From NCBI GenBank assembly GCA_002432085.1, contig DJFN01000139.1, forward strand, positions 1,966 to 21,946: a stretch of DNA of 19,981 bases, in the 5' to 3' direction. The translations under genes were made by a program, and so were the position numbers. This DNA comes from Flavobacteriales bacterium UBA5871. GTDB lineage: Bacteria; Bacteroidota; Bacteroidia; Flavobacteriales_D; Crocinitomicaceae. Positions 6,410 to 13,338 of this stretch are shown in pieces; within the stretch, counting starts at the first letter, position 1; each line of letters opens with the position of its first letter. The notes beneath the pieces were generated by a model that was given only the letters and a program-made list of their open reading frames with translations, did no database searches and had not been told where the DNA came from.

Positions 6410-7324
6410 ATGGCAACTCCCAAAGACTGGCTGCAAGCCTTTCGGCTTCGTACGCTTCCGCTTTCCCTATCGGGAATTATCGCCGGATCGCTGTTCGCCC
6501 TCCAGAACGGGCACTGGAACACCACCGTTTTCCTGCTTGCATTATTGACAACGCTGCTGTTCCAGATCCTGTCGAACCTGGCCAACGATTTAGGTGATTC
6601 GCTGAAAGGCGCCGACAACAAACACCGCGTTGGTCCGCAGCGCGCCGTGCAATCCGGAGCGATCAGCAAGGCTTCGATGAAAAAAGCCGTGATTACGACT
6701 TCCGTGCTTTCGTTTATGAGCGCCGCCATGCTGATCTGGCAGGGCACACAGCGTATGTCGGTTTCCACGATTTACGTTTACGGTTTCCTGGCAATTGCCT
6801 GCGTGATGGCCGCAATCACCTATACGATCGGTAAGCGCGCTTACGGCTATCATGGCTTCGGCGATGTGTTCGTCTTCCTCTTTTTTGGCTGCGTGAGCGT
6901 GATCGGCGTGTATCCGTTGTTCGCCAACAGCGTAGATCCCGTTCTTTTGCTCCCGGCAACCACGATAGGTGCTTTAAGCTCGGCTGTTCTGAATCTGAAC
7001 AACATGCGGGACCAGGTAAACGACGCCGCGGTTGGCAAGCGAACACTGGTCGTTGGACTCGGGCCGAAACGTGCGAAAATTTACCACGCTGCATTGCTGC
7101 TTACAGCGATGTTGTCGTGGATTGTTTTCCTGGTAATCGAACACCATTGGATCGGCTTCATTTCCTGTCTGCCATTCATTATTCTGCTGAAACACTTTGC
7201 TTTTGCGATGAAAAACAACGATGCGAAGGCTTTCGATCCCGAGCTGAAGAAAGTGGCGCTGTCGACCTTCTTTATCACCGTGCTGTACAGTGTTTCGGTA
7301 ATCATTGCCCGATGCATGCTTTGA
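6410..7324 (+). CDS. menA: 1,4-dihydroxy-2-naphthoate polyprenyltransferase
   Basis: MenA joins the polyprenyl tail to DHNA, making demethylmenaquinone in the inner membrane. The 304 residues have the UbiA-family layout of eight to nine helices. The first Asp-rich motif is 'NLANDLGDSLKGAD' (56-69, Asp60/Asp63/Asp69), close to E. coli MenA. It is followed by the MenA-type 'HRVGPQRAVQSG' (72-83). The second motif is 'NLNNMRDQVNDAAVGKRTL' (195-213, Asp201/Asp205). 'LPLSLSGIIAGS' in helix 1 is also typical. The distinction from ubiquinone or haem prenyltransferases rests on the GPQRAVQSG motif and on menC being the next gene, overlapping by 13 bases. The start ATG at 6410 follows a -7-like element. 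Confidence 0.95.
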   Translation: MATPKDWLQAFRLRTLPLSLSGIIAGSLFALQNGHWNTTVFLLALLTTLLFQILSNLANDLGDSLKGADNKHRVGPQRAVQSGAISKASMKKAVITTSVLSFMSAAMLIWQGTQRMSVSTIYVYGFLAIACVMAAITYTIGKRAYGYHGFGDVFVFLFFGCVSVIGVYPLFANSVDPVLLLPATTIGALSSAVLNLNNMRDQVNDAAVGKRTLVVGLGPKRAKIYHAALLLTAMLSWIVFLVIEHHWIGFISCLPFIILLKHFAFAMKNNDAKAFDPELKKVALSTFFITVLYSVSVIIARCML

Positions 7325-8361
7325 TCCAGAACCTGCCGGACCGATTGTCGGCTTCTTTTGAAGCGCACACCTTGCAGTTCCGTAAACCGGCGGGAACGAG
7401 CCGCGGCGTTCTGACCGAAAAAAAGCTGTGGATGATCAAGCTTTGGTCGCACGATCCGTCGTTGTATGGAATCGGCGAATGCAGTGTTATTCCGGGACTT
7501 TCGCCCGATTACGCCGACGACAAAACTTATGAAGAACAGCTGAAAGCCGTTTGTGAAAATCCGCTGTTGTATTTGCAGCAACCGCATTTGCTGGCCGACG
7601 CCCCTTCCCTGCTTTTTGGCCTGGAAACGGCTTTTCTCGACTGGCAAAACGGCGGAAAACAGGTCTTGTTCGACAACGCCTTCACGCAAGGAAAAGCAGC
7701 TATTCCGATCAACGGACTGATCTGGATGGGCGATCCGGAGTTTATGCAGCAACAGATCGCCGAAAAGCTCGCGCAAGGGTTTTCCTGCATCAAAATGAAG
7801 GTCGGCGCTATCGATTTCGACCAGGAGCTGGTTTTGCTGAAAGCGATTCGCAAACGTTATTCCAGCAAGCAGATCACGTTGCGCGTCGATGCCAACGGTG
7901 CTTTCTCAATTGCCGAAGCCATGGAAAAACTGACCCGACTGGCCGAGCTCGACATGCATTCCATCGAGCAACCAATCGCGGCCGGACAATTGTCGGCCAT
8001 GAAAGCCTTGTGTGAAAGAACTCCTTTACCAATCGCACTCGATGAAGAGCTGATCGGCGTTACTAAAACCGAAGACCGCGAAGCCTTGCTGGCAACGATC
8101 CGACCGCATTACATCATCCTGAAACCGAGCCTTCACGGCGGACTTTCCGGCTGTCTCGAATGGATCGCACTGGCCGAAAGCCTTTCCATTCCATGGTGGA
8201 TCACTTCGGCACTTGAATCCAACATCGGGCTGAACGCGATTGCACAGTTCACCGGCAACTTTTCGCCGACACTCCCGCAAGGATTGGGAACGGGTGGGCT
8301 GTTCACGAGCAATTTCGATTCGCGACTGAGCATTCGCGAAGGCAAGCTCTGGATGTTGTAA
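7312..8361 (+). CDS. menC: o-Succinylbenzoate synthase
   Basis: MenC dehydrates SHCHC to o-succinylbenzoate in menaquinone synthesis; it belongs to the enolase superfamily and is cytoplasmic. I choose the ATG at 7312 (MHALIQNLPD), which overlaps menA by 13 bases. The longer open frame from 7117 lies inside menA and encodes no family sequence. The product has 349 residues. The catalytic set is complete: 'IKMKVG' (Lys161 and Lys163 of KxK), 'RVDANGAF' (metal ligand Asp193), 'SIEQP' (Glu219), 'ALDEEL' (Asp244) and 'ILKPS' (Lys271). The N-terminal capping domain carries 'IGECSVIPGLSPD'. menA and menC surely share a transcript; menB, D, E and F are not in this window. Confidence 0.95.
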   Translation: MHALIQNLPDRLSASFEAHTLQFRKPAGTSRGVLTEKKLWMIKLWSHDPSLYGIGECSVIPGLSPDYADDKTYEEQLKAVCENPLLYLQQPHLLADAPSLLFGLETAFLDWQNGGKQVLFDNAFTQGKAAIPINGLIWMGDPEFMQQQIAEKLAQGFSCIKMKVGAIDFDQELVLLKAIRKRYSSKQITLRVDANGAFSIAEAMEKLTRLAELDMHSIEQPIAAGQLSAMKALCERTPLPIALDEELIGVTKTEDREALLATIRPHYIILKPSLHGGLSGCLEWIALAESLSIPWWITSALESNIGLNAIAQFTGNFSPTLPQGLGTGGLFTSNFDSRLSIREGKLWML

Positions 8362-8364
8362 TCG

Positions 8365-8419
8365 GTCTCCAGTCACCAGTCGAGGTTCCTGCCTGCCGGC
8401 AGGCAGGCTCCAGTCTTTC
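8365..8419. repeat. Degenerate 7-nt tandem array, GTCKCCA type (copy 2), interrupted by a palindrome
   Basis: GTC lies at 8365, 8372, 8379 and 8413. If the 20-base palindrome at 8388-8407 is removed, 8379 and 8413 are 14 bases apart, so the 7-base register is kept (GTCGAGG, TTCTCCA, GTCTTTC). The array starts 3 bases after the menC stop codon, mirroring copy 1 at 978. Confidence 0.75.
8388..8407. repeat. Perfect 20-bp palindrome
   Basis: CCTGCCTGCCGGCAGGCAGG is a perfect self-complementary 20-mer that can fold as an 8-base stem with a CCGG loop. It sits 26 bases after menC. The following CTCCAGTCTTTCTC is only weakly T-rich, so a terminator role for menAC is possible but not shown. Confidence 0.85.
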
Positions 8420-8472
8420 TCTAATGATGGATTTAGGATTGCAAGCTAAAAATGTTCAAATCTGAACCTGGG

Positions 8473-8534
8473 ATAACTGTACAATAACTGTAATGTAACT
8501 GTAGTATAACTCTGATAGAACTGCAATGACACTG
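8473..8534. repeat. 11-nt tandem array, AACTGTANNAT type, six units
   Basis: AACT recurs at 8475, 8486, 8497, 8508 and 8519, and CACT at 8530, an exact 11-base step. The units are AACTGTACAAT, AACTGTAATGT, AACTGTAGTAT, AACTCTGATAG and AACTGCAATGA. Eleven bases is about one helical turn, so the units would face the same side of the DNA. It lies about 240-300 bases upstream of the start at 8776. Confidence 0.75.
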
Positions 8535-8708
8535 GACCGCCCATGAATAAAGGGATACAGAGTGTTGCTAAGGTCGTTCTTCAGTCGTTTTTCGTGCTTT
8601 TTTGACGCTATTGATTTTTTAGGTTTACAAGGATGTTAGTTTTCCTGTCGCCTATCGAACAGAAGACCAAAAAAGCAAGGCATATTTCCGAGCCAACTGT
8701 TTGAAAGT

Positions 8709-8728
8709 ATAGCCATTAAGCCGGCTAT
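8709..8728 (+). other. Small hairpin upstream of the transglutaminase-like gene
   Basis: ATAGCC (8709-8714) pairs with GGCTAT (8723-8728) across an 8-base loop and is followed by TTTTATT. It could be a weak terminator of upstream transcription. The short stem makes this uncertain. Confidence 0.35.
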
Positions 8729-8763
8729 TTTATTCCTTCAGCTCGAAGCGGTGATATTTTTAT

Positions 8764-8771
8764 TAACTTTG
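8764..8771 (+). promoter_or_regulatory. -7 element TAACTTTG before the transglutaminase-like gene
   Basis: TAACTTTG fits TAnnTTTG fully and ends 4 bases before the ATG at 8776. Transcription would start at or very near the start codon, giving a leaderless or almost leaderless message. The expected -33 TTG is not obvious. Confidence 0.45.
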
Positions 8772-8775
8772 GCTT

Positions 8776-10083
8776 ATGCCACAAAAAGTCTTACTATTCG
8801 CTTTTTCTCTTTTACTATTCCTGCCGGGGTACGGGCAAATCGGTCATCCTGCTCCGCCGCAGCCCATTCAATTTCAGCCGATCAGTACGACACATTCTAA
8901 CTTTCCAAACGGAAATCATTCGGAAAATAGTCCCCGGCAACCGTTCGCTTATCAGCAAACATTTCCGAACCAGGTCGTAAATCCTGGTGTTCCTTTGCCT
9001 TCAAAAACATCAGAATCTGTTCATCAGGTTAAACAGCTTTTGGCTGAAGTAACAACCAATCGAAAGACAATCTCCACTTCGTTGCCATTGCTCACCCGTC
9101 AGAAGCAGTATTTCGACCAGGCTTATGCAGAGATCGATCTGATGCTGAACGGTGAAGCAACAGCTGATTTGAAGCGCGCTGTTTTTCTGACCGAAAACGC
9201 CGCTTCGGACGGAACTATGGATTACACCACGTTCTGTAACCAGGTTGCCCGGATCGTTTCGCTTCTCAAAGCACAAATGAAAGCCGAAAACCTGCCGGCT
9301 AATGATCCGCTGGCCATCAACCAGATCGTTTACCGGTTCATGTGCGATACGTTGACGATCGCAACGGATGGAAAGACCATTACAACCTATCCAAAGACCT
9401 ATGATTTCAACGACCCGTTCGGCATCCGGGACATCAGGCAATTGTTTGTTTCCAAGCTGATTAAAACTGGCAAAGGACAATGTAAATCCCTGCCCCTGTT
9501 GTTCCTGATCCTTGTTCAGGAATTGGGTGGAGAAGCGTGGCTGTCGTTTTCACCCTCGCATTCCTTTATCAAATACAAGGACGAAAGCGGCCAGCTGCGG
9601 AATCTCGAGCTCACCAGCGGTGTTGCCGTCAGCGATTCATGGATCGTTGGCTCGGGTTATGTCAAAGTAGCTTCCATAACCAGCGGAATTTACCTTGACA
9701 CGCTGAACACTCAGCAAGTGATCGCTAATTGCCTGGTCGATCTGTCGGTGTATTACAGCTGGCGATTCGGTAAACAAGACATTCAAATGGGACACGACGA
9801 GTTCAATCTGAAATGCCTGAATCGTGCGATAGCCATTCATCCGACCAATATCCATGCGTTGCTCGGCAAATCCGACTACTACACTGTTCTGCTGAATTAT
9901 GCCGCGGCGAAAAAGGGCTATAAAACCGAAAAACAAGTGCTTGCAGATCCTGTTACAGCTGCCATTTTCAAAGACCGGAATAAACTCTATGCGCTAACCG
10001 ACAATCTCGGATATGAATACTTCGGGGAAGCCGAATACCAGCAATGGCTCAAAACGCTGGATCCTCAACCACAACCTGAATAA
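8776..10083 (+). CDS. Exported transglutaminase-like (papain-fold) protein, stand-alone paralogue
   Basis: The 435-residue protein begins with a type I signal peptide (MPQKVLLFAFSLLLFLPGYG, then Gln) and a Pro/Gln/Asn-rich linker to about residue 75. A helical segment follows at 80-180. The papain-fold core holds 'GKGQCKSLPLLFLI' (Cys236), 'SFSPSHSFIKY' (His262) and 'RNLELTSG' (Glu278), a Cys-His-acid triad of the transglutaminase-like/SirB1-core type. The acidic member is Glu rather than the usual Asp. The C-terminal third is helical and TPR-like ('LNRAIAIHPTNIHALLGKSDYY') and the protein ends shortly after 'YQQWLKTLD'. The next gene is a paralogue with the same triad spacing. Transglutaminase-like domains include peptidases, amidases and inactive binders, so the reaction is not known. 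It sits 9 bases upstream of its paralogue and shares its transcript. Confidence 0.8.
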   Translation: MPQKVLLFAFSLLLFLPGYGQIGHPAPPQPIQFQPISTTHSNFPNGNHSENSPRQPFAYQQTFPNQVVNPGVPLPSKTSESVHQVKQLLAEVTTNRKTISTSLPLLTRQKQYFDQAYAEIDLMLNGEATADLKRAVFLTENAASDGTMDYTTFCNQVARIVSLLKAQMKAENLPANDPLAINQIVYRFMCDTLTIATDGKTITTYPKTYDFNDPFGIRDIRQLFVSKLIKTGKGQCKSLPLLFLILVQELGGEAWLSFSPSHSFIKYKDESGQLRNLELTSGVAVSDSWIVGSGYVKVASITSGIYLDTLNTQQVIANCLVDLSVYYSWRFGKQDIQMGHDEFNLKCLNRAIAIHPTNIHALLGKSDYYTVLLNYAAAKKGYKTEKQVLADPVTAAIFKDRNKLYALTDNLGYEYFGEAEYQQWLKTLDPQPQPE

Positions 10084-10092
10084 TCACCTGAT

Positions 10093-12429
10093 ATGAAACC
10101 ACATCATTTTCTCTATTGCTTCGCATTCCTTTTCCTGCTCGGCTGTCGTCCCACGCAGGCTTTGCAGAAAGAACACATTGCTTCAGCTCCTGTAACCGCG
10201 CAAACGATCGCTCAAAATGGATTTAAGGATACGATTCGTCCTCATGCCGGAACGGATCAATTGGTGAAGGCGGGTGTCGCTTATGATTCCATTGCTTTTC
10301 AGCGTAATCTCTACGAAAAGTCTTTCACCGCTATTCGTTCGATGCTGGAAGGAAGGCGAGCTGCCAGCTTTAAAGATGCGGTATTCCTCGTTGAAAACGC
10401 TTTTGCGAACGGACAGCTCGATGAGCAGTTGTACAACCAGCAGATTGCAGAGCTGCAAACACTAGCTCAGCTTTATTCCAGGGTTTACGCCGACGATTTC
10501 GACTACGCCTTTCCGGACCGCGATACGATTCTGCAACACGCAGGTTTGTTCGCTACCATGAAGGACACCATTGTCTTTGATTTCGACAGTTTGCTGCTGC
10601 TGCATTTGCCCATGACCTACAACCCGATCGATTTCAACGGTGAGCAGGACTGGAAAAGCACGTTTGTTTCGACGCTGCTGCAAACCGGAACCGGCAATTG
10701 CCAGTCGCTGGCTTATTTGTACAACATTTTAGCAGAACAATCGGGACTGGAATCACACTTGGCATTGGCTCCCAATCATATTTATGTCAAGCGCTCATCC
10801 CGCAAAACGGGCATGTACAACACCGAGCTCACCAATGGTACTTTCCCTGTTGATGCATGGATCATGACTTCGGGCTACGTGAACCTGCAAACGATCCAGA
10901 ACGGCCTTTACATGCAGCCGCTCGGTGATCAGCAGGAGCTGGCGCTCTGTTTGCTGGACCTTGCAAAAGGCTACGAGAAAATTTACGGCATTGGCGATGG
11001 TGAGTTCATGCTTCGCTGTGCAACTACTTCACTGGCTTATTTCCCCGGATGTATTTCCGCAAAGCTGCTGAAGGAAAAAGTGCTGGGCAAGCTCGCCGAT
11101 CAGAACATGGCCGTTGCGCTGGAACACCAAAAGCTGGTAGCCGAATTGTACAACAGCGGCTACCGCAATATGCCCGAAGAACAGTATTTAGACTGGCTCT
11201 CGGGGAAATCGGCAGCGAATCGCCCGACCGAAAATCACCAGCCCTTCGGGCGTTTTGAATCGAAAACCGACCGGACGCGAACCGCTACGCTGAGCAAAGG
11301 TGCCTACGATGAATTCTTTACCGATGACACGCTCGCAGCGATTGGTCGCTCGCTATTCGATACACGCACGCTAGCTGTAGTGGGTTTTGCAGAAGAGAAG
11401 CCGTTTAGTATCGATCCGGAGACGGCTTACCGGTTTTTTGCGGTGGATCCGTTGGCGGCGAAGTATCCGCATAATTCGCCCTATGCGTTTTCGGAGAATA
11501 GGGTGATTGATGGGATTGAGTTGGAGGGATTGGAAGTACATCTTTTTAAAGATAACAATGGGAATGTTGTTACAAAACCAGAGATGGCTTTATGGAGAAG
11601 TGACTTGATTCTCAATTATGCAAGGCAGAACAATCTACTATATTTAGGATACTATTTTGAAAGTAATGGAGTAAAGAGTTACCATAATCCTGATGGATCC
11701 CCTCGTGAATTTGCACAAGGAGCGACGGCTGTCACGCATAAGGAGGAACAACCTGTTTCACAAGGAGCAAGTGTCGCCTTGGCGACAGGTATATTTATAT
11801 TAGAAGGTGCTGGTGAAGCTACAGTTGGTTCAGGTGGAACGGCATCTCCTGTCGCTGGATTAGCTGCTGGCGCAGCGTTGGGGATTGTAATTGGTGCTGA
11901 AGCAAGGATACTATATGATTCTTGGACAAATCCTCCACAGGAATGGACAATTTCACAGCCAACAACTTATCCGATTGTCGCTGATGAAACTAAAGTAGAT
12001 GCGCCCACGCAACCAATCACTATTCCAGATGAAAATATTTCAGGAGGCAATAAGGTTGTATTGGGTTTACAAATACATTTACCGGGCTTAAGTGCTCAGG
12101 TAGGAGGGGTACCATTTTATGTCTCTGGCGGTTGGGGTGATGGAGTTAATTTTTTAAACCCTAAGTCTATTGAGACAGCGTTTCTTGCATTAGCTGCTAT
12201 TCCAGGAACAACTTTCCACTTTTCTTTAGCAGAAGATCCAACATCATGGGAACATAAGGGACGGGTAGACTCCCCCGAAAATCTTACTGGTACTAATTAT
12301 CCGAGTAGATCTATCACTGCCGATGAATATAGAGTTATTATGAGAAATCCACTTTTAAGGTCACTCACAACGTTTTATGATTATAATGGTGGACAATATA
12401 CTCCTACTAGTCCAGTTTATGAACCGTGA
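10093..12429 (+). CDS. Transglutaminase-like lipoprotein fused to an Rhs core end and variable C-terminal tip (putative polymorphic toxin)
   Basis: The 778-residue protein begins with a lipoprotein signal (lipobox LLGC, Cys18). Residues about 60-370 repeat the paralogue upstream, with a triad at Cys203 ('GTGNCQSLAYLY'), His229 ('APNHIYVK') and Glu245 ('NTELTNG'). After 'YLDWLSG' (365-371) come about 75 linker residues and then an Rhs-associated core end at 446-481 ('YRFFAVDPLAAKYP', 'SPYAFSENRVIDGIELEG'). Residues 482-557 are variable. Residues 558-604 are Gly/Ala-rich and hydrophobic, like the pre-toxin segments of Rhs proteins. Residues 605-778 are a tip I cannot assign. No Rhs/YD repeats precede the core. 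From about 11540 codon use turns AT-rich. This architecture suggests a recombined polymorphic toxin; the toxin role is inference. Confidence 0.75.
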   Translation: MKPHHFLYCFAFLFLLGCRPTQALQKEHIASAPVTAQTIAQNGFKDTIRPHAGTDQLVKAGVAYDSIAFQRNLYEKSFTAIRSMLEGRRAASFKDAVFLVENAFANGQLDEQLYNQQIAELQTLAQLYSRVYADDFDYAFPDRDTILQHAGLFATMKDTIVFDFDSLLLLHLPMTYNPIDFNGEQDWKSTFVSTLLQTGTGNCQSLAYLYNILAEQSGLESHLALAPNHIYVKRSSRKTGMYNTELTNGTFPVDAWIMTSGYVNLQTIQNGLYMQPLGDQQELALCLLDLAKGYEKIYGIGDGEFMLRCATTSLAYFPGCISAKLLKEKVLGKLADQNMAVALEHQKLVAELYNSGYRNMPEEQYLDWLSGKSAANRPTENHQPFGRFESKTDRTRTATLSKGAYDEFFTDDTLAAIGRSLFDTRTLAVVGFAEEKPFSIDPETAYRFFAVDPLAAKYPHNSPYAFSENRVIDGIELEGLEVHLFKDNNGNVVTKPEMALWRSDLILNYARQNNLLYLGYYFESNGVKSYHNPDGSPREFAQGATAVTHKEEQPVSQGASVALATGIFILEGAGEATVGSGGTASPVAGLAAGAALGIVIGAEARILYDSWTNPPQEWTISQPTTYPIVADETKVDAPTQPITIPDENISGGNKVVLGLQIHLPGLSAQVGGVPFYVSGGWGDGVNFLNPKSIETAFLALAAIPGTTFHFSLAEDPTSWEHKGRVDSPENLTGTNYPSRSITADEYRVIMRNPLLRSLTTFYDYNGGQYTPTSPVYEP

Positions 12430-12452
12430 TAAAAAATGAATAATATTGTATC

Positions 12453-12782
12453 ATGTACAGAAATAACAGTAGCTTTTATATAAAGTCCTATCAATTTGGT
12501 CATTCTAAGTTGATTATGGAATCATTGGAAGATTCTGGAAGTTTGCAAATCATTTTCGATGGCCTTGAGTATTTTGAGTTTAGCCGAATCTATAAAGGAG
12601 TAGAATTAACCCAATTGACTGAACAGGAGAAAATACATCTATTTGAAAAACGAAAAGGACTTGAGAAACTCAAACATTGTTATTTGAAAATACAATCTGA
12701 TAACCAACACTTTCTAATAGCATGTTTAGCTGTTAAAGTAATTGTAGAGGATAAGATTATTTATAGTGATTATGTCCGTTAA
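12453..12782 (+). CDS. Small AT-rich unknown protein, candidate immunity protein
   Basis: The 109-residue soluble protein has no signal peptide or membrane helix. It has alternating beta-strands ('SFYIKSYQFGHSKLIMES', 'SLQIIFDGLEYFEFSRIY'), a charged helix ('TEQEKIHLFEKRKGLEKL') and two more strands ('CYLKIQSDN', 'FLIACLAVKVIVED'). I do not recognise the family. The start ATG is 23 bases after the stop of the Rhs-tip gene, the usual place for a cognate immunity gene. Codon use (TTA, ATA, AAA) matches the tip rather than the carrier domain, as expected if tip and this gene moved together. The immunity role is inferred from position only. Confidence 0.65.
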   Translation: MYRNNSSFYIKSYQFGHSKLIMESLEDSGSLQIIFDGLEYFEFSRIYKGVELTQLTEQEKIHLFEKRKGLEKLKHCYLKIQSDNQHFLIACLAVKVIVEDKIIYSDYVR

Positions 12783-12822
12783 TGTCCCACCAATGTTGAT
12801 TGTATAGCCGTAAAGCTATTAT

Positions 12823-13278
12823 ATGAAAAAAAGCAACTATTTAATTGGAGCAATTGTTTTTATTAGTCTTTTTAGCTGCTCTAAGGAGCTTTCTGTCTAT
12901 TATCTGGAGTCATCAACTGTAGGAGAAGGAATTCATATCTCAATGCCTGTAATATCTGAAGGGGTTGAAATTGGATCTATTACTAATATTAGTATAAAAC
13001 AGAATAAAGCGATTATTGAAATATCACTTAAAAAAGATTTCATTCTATGTGATTCATCGAAGTTTTTTATGTCAGACATGTTTGATCCCCAAAAAACACT
13101 TAAAGTATCGAATCAATGTTTGAAAAGAACAATTTATGAAGGAGATACACTTCGAATGGATTTAACCACTGAAATTAGGGGAGAACATTCGAGTTTTACA
13201 ATTACAAAAGAGCGTATTGACTCTATTAAAGCTACCTATCCCTTGAAAAAGGATACCCTTCGAATGATCATAAAGTAG
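12823..13278 (+). CDS. Small lipoprotein with an MCE/MlaD-like domain
   Basis: The 151-residue product has a lipoprotein signal (MKKSNYLIGAIVFISLFSC, lipobox LFSC, Cys19). Residues about 23-95 resemble a single MCE/MlaD domain: 'GEGIHISMPVISEGVEIGSI' fits the GLxxGxPVxxxGVxVGxV pattern, followed by 'KAIIEISLKKDF' and 'SKFFMSDM'. MCE domains bind lipids and normally form hexamers with an ABC transporter permease; no Mla partner gene is nearby. The C-terminal 50 residues lack the long helix of PqiB/YebT-type proteins. A 5-base hairpin (ATAGC/GCTAT) lies just before the ATG. It lies in the AT-rich cassette, so it is probably accessory rather than housekeeping. An immunity or toxin-sequestering role is speculative. 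Confidence 0.6.
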   Translation: MKKSNYLIGAIVFISLFSCSKELSVYYLESSTVGEGIHISMPVISEGVEIGSITNISIKQNKAIIEISLKKDFILCDSSKFFMSDMFDPQKTLKVSNQCLKRTIYEGDTLRMDLTTEIRGEHSSFTITKERIDSIKATYPLKKDTLRMIIK

Positions 13279-13338
13279 AAATTGTGGAAATAATACGAAT
13301 GAAATGATTCATAATTTGATACTCGAAAAATGTGAGTC

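Larger units (their letters stand above)
8362..8775. other. 414-bp non-coding gap between menC and the transglutaminase-like gene
   Basis: No convincing gene is present on either strand. It holds the 7-nt array and palindrome, a short dyad GTTCA/TGAAC (8454-8467), the 11-nt array (8473-8534) and a 10-base inverted repeat with a long loop (8595-8604 with 8668-8677). A small hairpin (8709-8728) is followed by TTTTATT, and a -7-like TAACTTTG (8764-8771) lies next to the start at 8776. Confidence 0.8.

Noticed and set aside
7117..7311. N-terminal extension of the menC frame
   Set aside because: It lies inside menA in another frame; MenC homology begins at the ATG at 7312.
7081..7776. Minus-strand open frame of 231 codons
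   Set aside because: Antisense across the menA/menC junction, with no domain and a composition typical of a shadow.
8473..8534. CRISPR array or plasmid iterons
   Set aside because: Units are 11 bases with no spacers, no cas or rep genes are nearby, and the setting is chromosomal.
11428..11535. Reading the Rhs core end as the remains of a broken full-length Rhs gene
   Set aside because: The frame is open and continuous from the lipoprotein signal to the stop at 12429, and no YD-repeat remnants or frameshift were seen; a fusion is the simpler reading.
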